Source: an uncultured Acidobacteriota bacterium (GTDB lineage Bacteria; Acidobacteriota; Thermoanaerobaculia; UBA5066). Taken from it: a stretch of 16,903 bases of DNA. The notes beneath the pieces were generated by a model. It worked only from the letters and a program-made list of their open reading frames with translations, searched no databases and was not told the DNA's origin. The translations under genes were made by a program, and so were the position numbers. The stretch covers positions 1 through 16,903 of the forward strand of contig CALFNC010000311.1 in assembly GCA_937902605.1 (NCBI GenBank), written 5' to 3'. How positions within the stretch are numbered: position 1 is the stretch's first letter; each line of letters opens with the position of its first letter. Positions 6,767 to 13,726 of the stretch are shown here, piece after piece.

Positions 6767-8473
6767 CTAGCGCCGAGGTGTCTCGGGCGCCCACACATCG
6801 TCGGGGGCCACGACCCAATTCCGGTCCACGACCGGGTCGATCCTCTTCTTCTCGCGCAGCCGATCGATGAGGATCTCCCGGATCTCCGTCGGGTAGACCC
6901 GGAGGACCTTCGAGCCCTTCAGCGCCGTGTAACCACCGGCCCCCTGCGCCCGGTACGCGTTGACGGCGAGCGTGAAGCGGTCTTCCGGCCGCACGGGACG
7001 CCCCTTGAACGTCAAGTCCTTGATCCGCGACCCCGGAGGGGCGGTCGGGTCGATCCGGTACGAGGCCCCCTGCAGGGCGTCGAAGTTGTAGGAGATCATC
7101 TTCTCGTTCTGGGTCAGGACGAGCCGCCGGGCCTCCGCGTCCCATGTGGCCGAGCCGAGAAACTCGGCGGTCCGCTCGAGGATCCCCTTCAGCCTCGCGC
7201 CGTCCACCTCGACCACGACCAGCTGGTTCTCGTAAGGGTAGAGTCCGTACAGGTCCCGGACCCGCACGGCTCCGGCAGGGAGGCCCGGGTAGCGGCCGCC
7301 CGGGAGGAGCGAGGTGAGCGACAAGTCCGCCCCCGACACATCGCGTTGCACCTCGTTGATCAGGTCGAGCAGCGGCGTGTCCTCCAGCCGTGCCCGCTCG
7401 GCCGGGAACGGGGCCGACGCCTCGACGACAGTTTCCTCCATGTATGCGACCGCCCGCTCGTGTGACGGCCCGGCCAGCTTCGCGATTGCAGGGTCGACCG
7501 GCACTGACGCGTCGCTCGGGAGGAGGTCTCCCGTCACCGACGTCACGACGAGGCGCCCGTCCCGCCGCTCGAGGACCAGGTCGACGCGGGCGAGCACCTC
7601 CCCGTACCGTCCCGGCTGGATCACCGGCACTCCCTCGACCCGCGTGAGAGGAATCCGCCGGTGGGTATGTCCCGTGAGGATCAAGTCGATCCCCGGGACC
7701 CCTTTCGCGAGGGCCACGACTCGGTTCTCCGCGTCGGTCCCGTCCGGCTGACCGCTCTTGATGTCGACCTCGAGGCCGCTGTGGAACAGCGCGACCACGA
7801 CGTCGCACCTCTTCTCGCCTCGCAGGAGCGGCACCAGCCTCCGGGCCGTCTGGACGGGGTCCTCCCACACGAGGCCCGGACGATTGGGCTCCGGCTCCCA
7901 GCTCGGAATGTTCGGGGTCGTCAGCCCGAGGACGCAGGCCTTAACGCCTCCGACGTCGCGAACGACGTATTCCGGAAAGGCCGGCGTCCGGTCGGCCGCG
8001 TTCAGCGTGTTGGCCGAGAGCCAGGGGAACGACGACTCCTTCTCAGCCTTGCGGAGGACCGCGAGTCCGAAGTTGAACTCGTGGTTGCCGACCGCCATCG
8101 CGTCGTAGCCCATCGCGCTCATCACGGAGGCCATCGGGTCAGGGCCGGCGGTTGGGCGCCGCGCCTGGAGGTACTCGACCGGCGTCCCCTGGATCGTGTC
8201 GCCCCCGTCCAGGAGGAGCACGTTCGGGTTCTCCTGGCGGATGGCCGCTACCCGCGTCGCGATCCGGCCGAGGCCGACGTCCTCCGCCCTGGCCCGCGCG
8301 TAGTCCCACGGAAGCACCCGGCCGTGGACGTCGGAAGTCTCTAGGACCGTTACCCGGATCGGCTCCGCCGTGGCGGAGGGGGCGGCAAGCGCCGCCGTAC
8401 CGGCGGCGACGAGGATGCCGACCGACACACGAATGAAAAGTACCCGGAGAGGGCACGAGTCTTTCCTAATCAA
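6767..8473 (-). CDS. Secreted metallophosphoesterase, 5'-nucleotidase / 2',3'-cyclic nucleotide phosphodiesterase (CpdB/UshA family)
   Basis: The frame gives 568 residues from TTG 8473; the start is uncertain, and an in-frame GTG about 15 codons further in would still leave a signal-like hydrophobic stretch. The signal peptide is VSVGILVAAGTAALAAPSATA, cleaved near residue 36. N-terminal calcineurin-like motifs are all present: D48-V-H50-G, GGD92TIQG, GN130H131EFNFG, H231, and GH269TH271. These are the dinuclear metal and catalytic residues of the family. The C-terminal substrate domain shows YNFDALQGASYRID (462-475) and NAYRAQGAGGY (505-515), the nucleotide-stacking and specificity motifs. 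FNFG after GNHE resembles CpdB. The enzyme should hydrolyse extracytoplasmic nucleotides to nucleosides and phosphate. It lies 66 bp upstream of receptor 1 and is divergent from nth. The exact substrate cannot be told from sequence. Confidence 0.9.
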   Translation of the reverse strand: MIRKDSCPLRVLFIRVSVGILVAAGTAALAAPSATAEPIRVTVLETSDVHGRVLPWDYARARAEDVGLGRIATRVAAIRQENPNVLLLDGGDTIQGTPVEYLQARRPTAGPDPMASVMSAMGYDAMAVGNHEFNFGLAVLRKAEKESSFPWLSANTLNAADRTPAFPEYVVRDVGGVKACVLGLTTPNIPSWEPEPNRPGLVWEDPVQTARRLVPLLRGEKRCDVVVALFHSGLEVDIKSGQPDGTDAENRVVALAKGVPGIDLILTGHTHRRIPLTRVEGVPVIQPGRYGEVLARVDLVLERRDGRLVVTSVTGDLLPSDASVPVDPAIAKLAGPSHERAVAYMEETVVEASAPFPAERARLEDTPLLDLINEVQRDVSGADLSLTSLLPGGRYPGLPAGAVRVRDLYGLYPYENQLVVVEVDGARLKGILERTAEFLGSATWDAEARRLVLTQNEKMISYNFDALQGASYRIDPTAPPGSRIKDLTFKGRPVRPEDRFTLAVNAYRAQGAGGYTALKGSKVLRVYPTEIREILIDRLREKKRIDPVVDRNWVVAPDDVWAPETPRR

Positions 8474-8554
8474 AACGGGCTGAGTTTTTCATCCCTCGAC
8501 CGCGGAATCAATGCCAAAGTCGAACGGGCCAGATCACGGGTATCCTTCCGCCCC

Positions 8555-9244
8555 ATGCCACAAGTCCGAGCCAGCTCCGGGACGAATGCAGCGCCGGTTT
8601 CGGACGTCCTTCGCGTCCTCGAGGCCGACTACGGCGATGCTGGATGCTCGCTCGTGCACTCCGACCCGTTCGAGCTGCTGATCGCGACCATCCTATCGGC
8701 CCAGTGCACCGACGCGAGGGTCAACCAGGTGACGCCCGCCCTGTTCCGGGAGTTCCCCGACGCCGGCTCCATGGGCGCCGCCTCCCAGGACCGGATCGAG
8801 GAGCTGATCCGCTCCACTGGCTTCTTCCGGTCGAAGGCGAAGTCGATTCTGGGCGCCGCCCGGGCGATCGTCCGTTCGCACGGCGGCGTCGTCCCGCGGA
8901 CGGTCGATGCCCTCGTGGCGCTTCCCGGCGTCGGACGGAAGACCGCAAACGTCGTCCTCGGAAACGCCTTCGGGCAGCCGGCCGGCATCGTCGTCGACAC
9001 GCACGTAGGCCGCCTGACGCGGCGCCTGGGGTGGTCGCGCCATGCCGACCCGGAAAAGGTCGAGGCCGACCTGAACCGCCTGGTCCCAAAGAACCGGTGG
9101 GTCTGGATCAGCCACGCACTGATCCTCCATGGCCGTCGAGTCTGCAATTCCCGAAAGCCCCGGTGTGAATCGTGTAGTCTCGCCGGGATCTGTCCCAAGG
9201 TCGGAACCGGAGCGCCTCCCAGCTTGGCGAGGAGGAAACGATGA
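8555..9244 (+). CDS. nth: Endonuclease III (DNA glycosylase/AP lyase)
   Basis: A 229-residue base-excision repair enzyme that removes oxidised pyrimidines and cleaves AP sites. Motifs: [10 protein letters not shown] (48-57); helix-hairpin-helix [13 protein letters not shown] (123-135) with the Schiff-base lysine K129; catalytic D148 in VDTHVGR; and the [4Fe-4S] ligands C197, C204, C207, C213 in Cx6Cx2Cx5C spacing. K129 to D148 is 19 residues against 18 in E. coli Nth, a one-residue insertion in the AFGQPAG loop. It has about 14 extra residues at the N-terminus compared with compact family members. No clear Shine-Dalgarno precedes ATG 8555; TATCCT at 8541-8546 could be a -10 box giving a nearly leaderless transcript. 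The stop overlaps the tdk start by 4 bp. Confidence 0.95.
   Translation: MPQVRASSGTNAAPVSDVLRVLEADYGDAGCSLVHSDPFELLIATILSAQCTDARVNQVTPALFREFPDAGSMGAASQDRIEELIRSTGFFRSKAKSILGAARAIVRSHGGVVPRTVDALVALPGVGRKTANVVLGNAFGQPAGIVVDTHVGRLTRRLGWSRHADPEKVEADLNRLVPKNRWVWISHALILHGRRVCNSRKPRCESCSLAGICPKVGTGAPPSLARRKR
9229..9235 (+). promoter_or_regulatory. Ribosome binding site of tdk inside nth
   Basis: GAGGAGG lies in the last codons of nth, 5 nt before ATG 9241. Together with the ATGA stop/start overlap it supports coupled translation of nth and tdk and fixes the tdk start. Confidence 0.85.
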
Positions 9245-9843
9245 CATTGCCGCCCGGCACCGGGTCGGTCGAGGTGATCTGCGGGTCGATGTTCTCCGGG
9301 AAGTCCGAGGAGCTGATCCGGCGGCTGACGCGGGCGAAGATCGCGCGCCGGCGGGTCCAGGTCTTCAAGCCGAAGGTCGACACCCGGTTCTCGGAGGTGG
9401 AGGTGGTCTCGCACGGCGGCCTCCGCTTACTCGCGGTCGCCGTCGAGCGCTCCGCCGATATCCTCGACCAGACCGACGCGCGGAGCGAGGTGATCGGGAT
9501 CGACGAGGCCCAGTTCTTCGACGCCGGGATCGTCGACGTGGTGAATCGCCTCGCCGACCTCGGGAAGCGGGTCGTTGTCGCCGGGCTCGACCAGGACTAC
9601 CTCGGCCGCCCGTTCGATCCGATGCCCGCCCTGATGGCAGCGGCCGAGGAGGTCACCAAGACGAGGGCGATCTGCGTCCGATGCGGCGCCGCGGCGAGCC
9701 GGACCCAGCGGCTGGTCTCCTCCGACGAGCGCGTCGTGGTCGGCGCCACCGGCCTTTACGAGGCCCGCTGCCGCCGTTGCTTCGAGCCCCGGATCGCCTC
9801 CGTGGACGGCGACCTCCCCTTCACGGAGTCGTCAAGTTCCTGA
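9241..9843 (+). CDS. tdk: Thymidine kinase (type II, zinc-binding)
   Basis: A 200-residue kinase that phosphorylates thymidine to dTMP in the salvage pathway. The P-loop is GSMFSGKS (15-22). The Walker B/catalytic segment is [10 protein letters not shown] (84-93), with catalytic Glu89. The zinc site is C145-VR-C148 and C177-RR-C180. The lasso segment [13 protein letters not shown] (169-181) holds the thymine-binding Tyr region. Length and motif order match the bacterial TK1-like family. The start is fixed by a strong Shine-Dalgarno and the 4-bp overlap with nth, so both are likely one transcript. The last residues (TESSSS) are a short Ser tail. Confidence 0.95.
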   Translation: MTLPPGTGSVEVICGSMFSGKSEELIRRLTRAKIARRRVQVFKPKVDTRFSEVEVVSHGGLRLLAVAVERSADILDQTDARSEVIGIDEAQFFDAGIVDVVNRLADLGKRVVVAGLDQDYLGRPFDPMPALMAAAEEVTKTRAICVRCGAAASRTQRLVSSDERVVVGATGLYEARCRRCFEPRIASVDGDLPFTESSSS

Positions 9844-9896
9844 TATTCCGGGGGTTGTTTCGTTATCCATAAAATCTGTGCATTGCCCTGTGATTT

Positions 9897-10068
9897 GGGC
9901 TGTGCAAAAAGGTGCCAAGCCGCGCATCCAGGCATTTCGGCCCGGATTGCACCCGTTCCCGTGCACTCCACCGATGTTCCTTGAAATGCAACAACTTACG
10001 AGGCGCATAGCGAAACCGACACGAATTAAACCCGCACGGAAAGCGGACTTACGGGATATGCACAGCCC
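9897..10068. ncRNA. Candidate structured RNA or MITE-like element bounded by a 10-bp inverted repeat
   Basis: GGGCTGTGCA (9897-9906) and TGCACAGCCC (10059-10068) are exact reverse complements 152 bp apart. Nested inside are GCATTTC (9932-9938) / GAAATGC (9983-9989), and within that GGATTGCAC (9944-9952) / GTGCACTCC (9961-9969), 8 of 9 paired around an 8-nt loop. CCGC-acggaaa-GCGG lies in the right arm. Properly nested stems in a low-GC non-coding spacer suggest a folded RNA or the fold-back of a small mobile element. The strand is undetermined and no flanking target duplication is visible. Confidence 0.35.
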
Positions 10069-10121
10069 TCCCCTCGCTCTGGCAGCGGTTTTTCGCGTTC
10101 CGAGGGGTGTGAAGGCAGCAT

Positions 10122-10153
10122 GAAATAAGGCCTGTCCCATGTTGCGACAGGCC
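10122..10153 (-). terminator. Intrinsic terminator of the mutase transcript
   Basis: On the minus strand GGCCTGTC (10153-10146), a 9-nt loop and GACAGGCC (10136-10129) form a perfect 8-bp stem followed by TTATTT. It lies 31 bp past the mutase stop and reads leftwards, as required for that gene. Confidence 0.8.
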
Positions 10154-10184
10154 CGCCCGATGTCGAGAACATCTCGCAACATCA

Positions 10185-11789
10185 TCAGGCGGACGCGATC
10201 TCGCGATGGTCGCCGAACACCGTCTTGAGAGAGACGACGATCTCGCCGAGCGTGACGTCATCCGCGACCGCGTCGACGAGGAGCGGCATCAGGTTCCGGC
10301 CGTCGCGGGCGGCATCGACCAGATCCTTCCGATGTCGTTCCACCGACGCGGCGTTTCTCCTGGCCCGGAAGGCCCGGAGTCGGGCGACCTGGTCGGACTC
10401 GACCGACGGGTCGATGGTCAGAGTCGGGATCGGGACCTCCTCCTTGGCGACGAACTCGTTGACGCCCACGACGATGGCCGTCTTCTCCTCGATCGCCCTC
10501 TGAGCCCGGTATGCAGCGTCCTGGATTTCGCGCTGGTAGAAGCCGGCCTCGATGGCCGCCAGCGCTCCGCCCATCTCGTCGATCCGCCCGATCAGCTCGC
10601 CGGCCCGCTCCACGATCGTCGCAGTCAGCGACTCGATTGCCCAGGAGCCCCCGAGCGGGTCCGCGATCCGGGTCACGCCGGTCTCGTACGCGATCACCTG
10701 CTGCGTGCGGAGCGCGAGAAGGGCTGCGCCTTCGGTCGGCAGCGAGAGCGCCTCGTCCTTGCCGTTCGTGTGGAGCGACTGCGTGCCACCGAGAACCGCC
10801 GCGAGCGCCTGGATGGCCACCCGGATCACGTTGACGTCCGGCTGCTGCGCCGTCAGCGTCGAGCCGGCGGTCTGGGTGTGGAACCGGAGCGCCTGCGCCC
10901 TAGGGTCCTGGATGCCGAAGCGCTCCTTGACGAGGCGGGCCCACAGGGTTCGCGCCGCCCGGAACTTCGCGATCTCCTCGAGAAAGTCGTTGTGGACGTT
11001 GAAGAAGAAGGTGAGCCGCGGCGCGATCGACGTGGCGTCGAGCCCCGCGTCGACGGCCGCCTTGAGGTACGCGAGTCCGTCCGCGAGAGTGAACGCGACC
11101 TCCTGCACCGCCGTCGACCCCGCCTCCCGGATGTGGTATCCGGAGATCGAGATCGTGTTCCACCGCGGGACCTCGGCCGCGCAGAAGCGGAAAATGTCGG
11201 TGATCAGCCGCAGCGACGGTTTCGGTGGGAACGCGTAGGTGCCGCGGGCGGCGTACTCCTTGAGGATGTCGTTCTGGATCGTCCCTGTGAGCGCGTTCCA
11301 CGGCGTCCCGCGCCTCCGTGCCACCGCGAGGAGGAGCGCCAGGAGGATCGACGCGGTCGCGTTGATCGTCATCGAGATGGAGACCTTCTCGAGGGGCAGG
11401 GTATCCAGCAAGGTCTCCATGTCCTCGATGGAGTCGATCGCCACGCCGACCCGCCCGACCTCGCCGCGGGCGATCCGGTCGTCCGAGTCGAACCCGATCT
11501 GCGTCGGCAGGTCGAACGCGACCGAGAGCCCCGTCTGCCCCTGCTCGAGGAGAAACCGGTACCGGCGGTTCGACTCCTTGGCGGTCGAGAATCCGGCGTA
11601 CTGCCTCATCGTCCAGGGCTTCGTCCGGTAGCCCGCCGGGAGGACCCCCCGCGTAAACGGGAACTTCCCGGGATCGCCGGTGGTCCATCCCTCCGGCACA
11701 TCCCCCGGCCCATAGGAAACGCGAAGCGGGATGCCGGAAGTGGTCTCGACGGACGGCTCGGAGGCGCGCGGGCGGTCGGACTGGCTCAT
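10185..11789 (-). CDS. Methylmalonyl-CoA mutase-type acyl-CoA mutase, large (catalytic) subunit
   Basis: A 534-residue TIM-barrel subunit of an adenosylcobalamin mutase that interconverts methylmalonyl-CoA and succinyl-CoA (or a similar pair). Signature: [19 protein letters not shown] (62-80), [13 protein letters not shown] (91-103), [14 protein letters not shown] (169-182), [14 protein letters not shown] (211-224). With a constant offset of 25, Y64, R182 and H219 correspond to Propionibacterium MCM Tyr89, Arg207 and His244. Isobutyryl-CoA mutases carry Phe and Gln at the first two positions, so methylmalonyl-CoA specificity is favoured. The C-terminal B12-binding domain (DxHxxG) is absent and the protein ends cleanly, so a separate small subunit is needed; it is not in the window. 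The gene lies 65 bp downstream of the GWxTD-like gene; CTCTTC-tg-GAAGAG (11820-11833) lies in that gap. A terminator follows. Confidence 0.93.
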   Translation of the reverse strand: MSQSDRPRASEPSVETTSGIPLRVSYGPGDVPEGWTTGDPGKFPFTRGVLPAGYRTKPWTMRQYAGFSTAKESNRRYRFLLEQGQTGLSVAFDLPTQIGFDSDDRIARGEVGRVGVAIDSIEDMETLLDTLPLEKVSISMTINATASILLALLLAVARRRGTPWNALTGTIQNDILKEYAARGTYAFPPKPSLRLITDIFRFCAAEVPRWNTISISGYHIREAGSTAVQEVAFTLADGLAYLKAAVDAGLDATSIAPRLTFFFNVHNDFLEEIAKFRAARTLWARLVKERFGIQDPRAQALRFHTQTAGSTLTAQQPDVNVIRVAIQALAAVLGGTQSLHTNGKDEALSLPTEGAALLALRTQQVIAYETGVTRIADPLGGSWAIESLTATIVERAGELIGRIDEMGGALAAIEAGFYQREIQDAAYRAQRAIEEKTAIVVGVNEFVAKEEVPIPTLTIDPSVESDQVARLRAFRARRNAASVERHRKDLVDAARDGRNLMPLLVDAVADDVTLGEIVVSLKTVFGDHREIASA

Positions 11790-11854
11790 CGGGACCGAAT
11801 GCTAGCAGCCCGTGGCATCCTCTTCTGGAAGAGAGTCCTCCCGCCGTGTCAGGC

Positions 11855-13456
11855 CTACTTCTTCTTGGGAGCCTTCTCCGTAGGCGGAGGGCCGACCACC
11901 GTGAACGGCGCGACCGCCTCGACGGTCTTCTTGGCGATCTCGTCCGTCACCTTGAGCCTCAGCTCGTAGTCGCCCGGGCGGAAGTAGTCGCCCAGCTTCG
12001 CGTCCACAATGTTCCCGGCCAGGTCGATGACGTACGCGGCCGCCCCTTCTTTCGACTCCGGGATCACCATCGGCTCCTCGGGCGGAAGGGGCACGTCCAC
12101 CCCGGACCCGCCGGTCTTCGGCTTGACCCGGATCGTCCGCTTCAGCCCGGTCTTCCGCGTGACCGGGTCGATCCCTGGGTTGTAGAGCCGGACGACGTAG
12201 GAGAGCCCATCCTTCTTGCTGTCCAGCTTGCCGTCGCCACGGCTCACGAACTTGCGCTGGGCGAAGACGAACGGGTCCTCGGGCTTCAGGCCAGGCATCT
12301 CCAGATCGGTGTAGCCGAGCAGGACCGACGACATCCCCAGGTCGGCCGGAAGAGGCGGGATCGACACCGGGCGGTGGCCGGACGAGAGGACCGCGCCCGC
12401 TCCGTCCAGAAGGGCCGCCGCCACCTCGTAGTCACCCGGAACGATCGGGAGGATCCGGTCGCAGAAGAACTCGTCTCTGGCCTTCGCGATGTTGGCGGCC
12501 TCCTCCCGGCGGGCGGCATCCTTGCCGTCCTTCGCCTTGACGAGGACGACCAGCTTCACCTCGGCGGGGTTCTTCACGGCGTCGGCTCCGGCGTGGATCT
12601 GGATCATCAGCCGGGTCGCGCCGTCGCGGTACGCCAGGCCGAAGGGGGCGACGGGCCCGCCGGCGGCCTTGGCGAGGACCCCCTCGAGCATCTGCCGGGC
12701 CGCGGCGCTCAGATCGGGTCCCCGCTCCTTCTCGGCGGCCGCCTCGAAGGCCGCCTTCATCTCGGCTTCCACCTGCTCCTTCGTCTTGTAGACGGGGAGC
12801 TCCTTCAGGGCCGCGTTGACGAGGGCGACCTGTGCCGCCTTCGCCGACAGCTTCTTCAGCTGGCTTGACTCCTGGAGCGTCTCCGACGAGCTAGACGGCT
12901 CGGTCCGGAAGTGGAGCTTCAGGAACTTGATCTCGGTCCACGCCGGGAGCTGGTCGGCCTCGTAGTTGAATTCGTAGAGGTACGCTATCGCACCGGGACC
13001 CGCCGAATCGATCTGCATCTGGTCGGCGATGGCAGTTCCGACCTTGCTGCCACCTGGAAGCCCCGCGGTACCGGCGTTCTGAACGGGCCGGCTACCGACG
13101 GTCCTCGGAGGTCCGATCAGGATGAAGGCACGCCCTCGTTCGGTCAGGGCTCCCCGGAGCCTGCCGAGCTTGAACAGCTCGTCCGCCTTGGCGACGAGAG
13201 CGTCGAAGCGGTCCTTGAACTCGTTCGCCGGGGTCTTGATGTCCGGGTCGCGTCGCGCCCAGAAGAGGGCGACGAACTTCTCGGCCTCCTCGTCGGTCTT
13301 GACCGTCTTCCATTCCTTCTTGTCGGCGTCCATGGCCAGGTAGACGAACTCGGGGGAACGGTCCCATTCCTTGAACTTCACGAGATCGGCTCCTAGCACG
13401 GGCCAGGCCAGCGCGAGGAGACCGGCAACAATCAATTTCCAGTCTGGTTTTTTCAT
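11855..13456 (-). CDS. GWxTD-family secreted protein with degenerate motif
   Basis: From ATG 13456 the product is 533 residues. This start, preceded by GGAG 9 nt upstream, gives an N-terminal signal peptide (MKKPDWKLIVAGLLALAWPV, cleaved near residue 22); the frame stays open about 29 codons further upstream but without signal-peptide logic. Residues 27-117 match the GWxTD domain: EEAEKFVALFWARRDPDIKT, TPANEFKDRFDA and RGALTERGRAFILIGPP. The name-giving G-W-x-T-D is G102-A-L-T-E here, so the Trp and Asp are replaced. The middle (about 190-285) is Lys/Glu/Ala-rich and probably helical. The C-terminal half (about 300-520) looks like beta-sandwich domains (PGDYEVAAALLDGAGAV, RPGDYELRLKVTDEIA). 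The tail is KAPKKK. GWxTD proteins are widespread in Acidobacteriota and of unknown function; this one is likely periplasmic. It is followed by the mutase gene 65 bp downstream. Confidence 0.82.
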   Translation of the reverse strand: MKKPDWKLIVAGLLALAWPVLGADLVKFKEWDRSPEFVYLAMDADKKEWKTVKTDEEAEKFVALFWARRDPDIKTPANEFKDRFDALVAKADELFKLGRLRGALTERGRAFILIGPPRTVGSRPVQNAGTAGLPGGSKVGTAIADQMQIDSAGPGAIAYLYEFNYEADQLPAWTEIKFLKLHFRTEPSSSSETLQESSQLKKLSAKAAQVALVNAALKELPVYKTKEQVEAEMKAAFEAAAEKERGPDLSAAARQMLEGVLAKAAGGPVAPFGLAYRDGATRLMIQIHAGADAVKNPAEVKLVVLVKAKDGKDAARREEAANIAKARDEFFCDRILPIVPGDYEVAAALLDGAGAVLSSGHRPVSIPPLPADLGMSSVLLGYTDLEMPGLKPEDPFVFAQRKFVSRGDGKLDSKKDGLSYVVRLYNPGIDPVTRKTGLKRTIRVKPKTGGSGVDVPLPPEEPMVIPESKEGAAAYVIDLAGNIVDAKLGDYFRPGDYELRLKVTDEIAKKTVEAVAPFTVVGPPPTEKAPKKK

Positions 13457-13480
13457 TTTGGGGGTCTCCGGCTGCGGATT

Positions 13481-13496
13481 TGCGCCCCCCGGCGCA
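13481..13496 (-). promoter_or_regulatory. Hairpin in the GWxTD gene leader
   Basis: TGCGCC (13481-13486) and GGCGCA (13491-13496) form a perfect 6-bp stem around four C (plus strand). If transcription starts near 13501, this hairpin is almost at the 5' end of the mRNA, where it could stabilise the transcript. Confidence 0.4.
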
Positions 13497-13507
13497 CAGC
13501 CTTTGAG

Positions 13508-13513
13508 ACTATA
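13508..13513 (-). promoter_or_regulatory. Probable -10 box for the GWxTD/mutase unit
   Basis: Minus-strand TATAGT matches the sigma-70 -10 consensus at five of six positions, 52 bp before ATG 13456. The -35 position (GGGTCG with 17-bp spacing) is poor, so confidence is limited. Confidence 0.45.
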
Positions 13514-13591
13514 TCCCAGGCCCCTCCCGCCGACCCGCCCCAAAGACCGCGTCTCAGGTTCAGATCGTTCGATTGGAGCACCTTGCCGGCT

Positions 13592-13619
13592 TTGCCGGAA
13601 CGTCCCTGAGTGCTAGGAT
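13592..13619 (+). promoter_or_regulatory. Probable extended -10 promoter of receptor 2
   Basis: TTGCCG (13592-13597), a 16-bp spacer and TAGGAT (13614-13619) preceded by TGC (13611-13613) form an extended -10 type promoter, four of six matches in each hexamer. The start would be near 13626, giving a leader of about 100 nt before ATG 13727. A short CCGGC-ttt-GCCGG dyad overlaps the -35 region (13586-13598) and could bind a regulator. Confidence 0.45.
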
Positions 13620-13726
13620 CACGGGGATTTCGGAGTCCGGAGGAGTTCACCATCCACCCGGCTTCTCGTCAGCTATTTGAGGCGGGAGCCGTTCGAATAG
13701 GGAAAGGAGAAAAGAGGTCAGGAAAT

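Larger units (their letters stand above)
9844..10184. other. Lower-GC convergent intergenic region
   Basis: This stretch between the tdk stop and the mutase stop has about 54% G+C by hand count over 9841-10140, against about 67% in a sampled line of tdk. Short open frames exist on both strands (for example 9878-10123 +), but none shows a domain, signal or good Shine-Dalgarno. Besides the mutase terminator and the nested inverted repeats listed separately, it has a CCCCTCG (10070-10076) / CGAGGGG (10101-10107) pair and an imperfect hairpin at 9944-9969. Confidence 0.6.

Noticed and set aside
9904..9919. Sigma-54-like promoter on the minus strand (TTGGCAC...TTGCA)
   Set aside because: The GG-to-GC spacing is 9 nt instead of the strict 10, and it would fire antisense into the end of tdk with no gene to serve.
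9878..10123. Small plus-strand ORF (81 residues) in the low-GC spacer
   Set aside because: No recognisable Shine-Dalgarno, domain or signal; it spans hairpins and the mutase terminator, and the opposite strand is equally open.
10206..11969. Long plus-strand frame (587 codons) opposite the mutase
   Set aside because: It is antisense to an unambiguous mutase gene and has no domain of its own; typical of GC-rich DNA.
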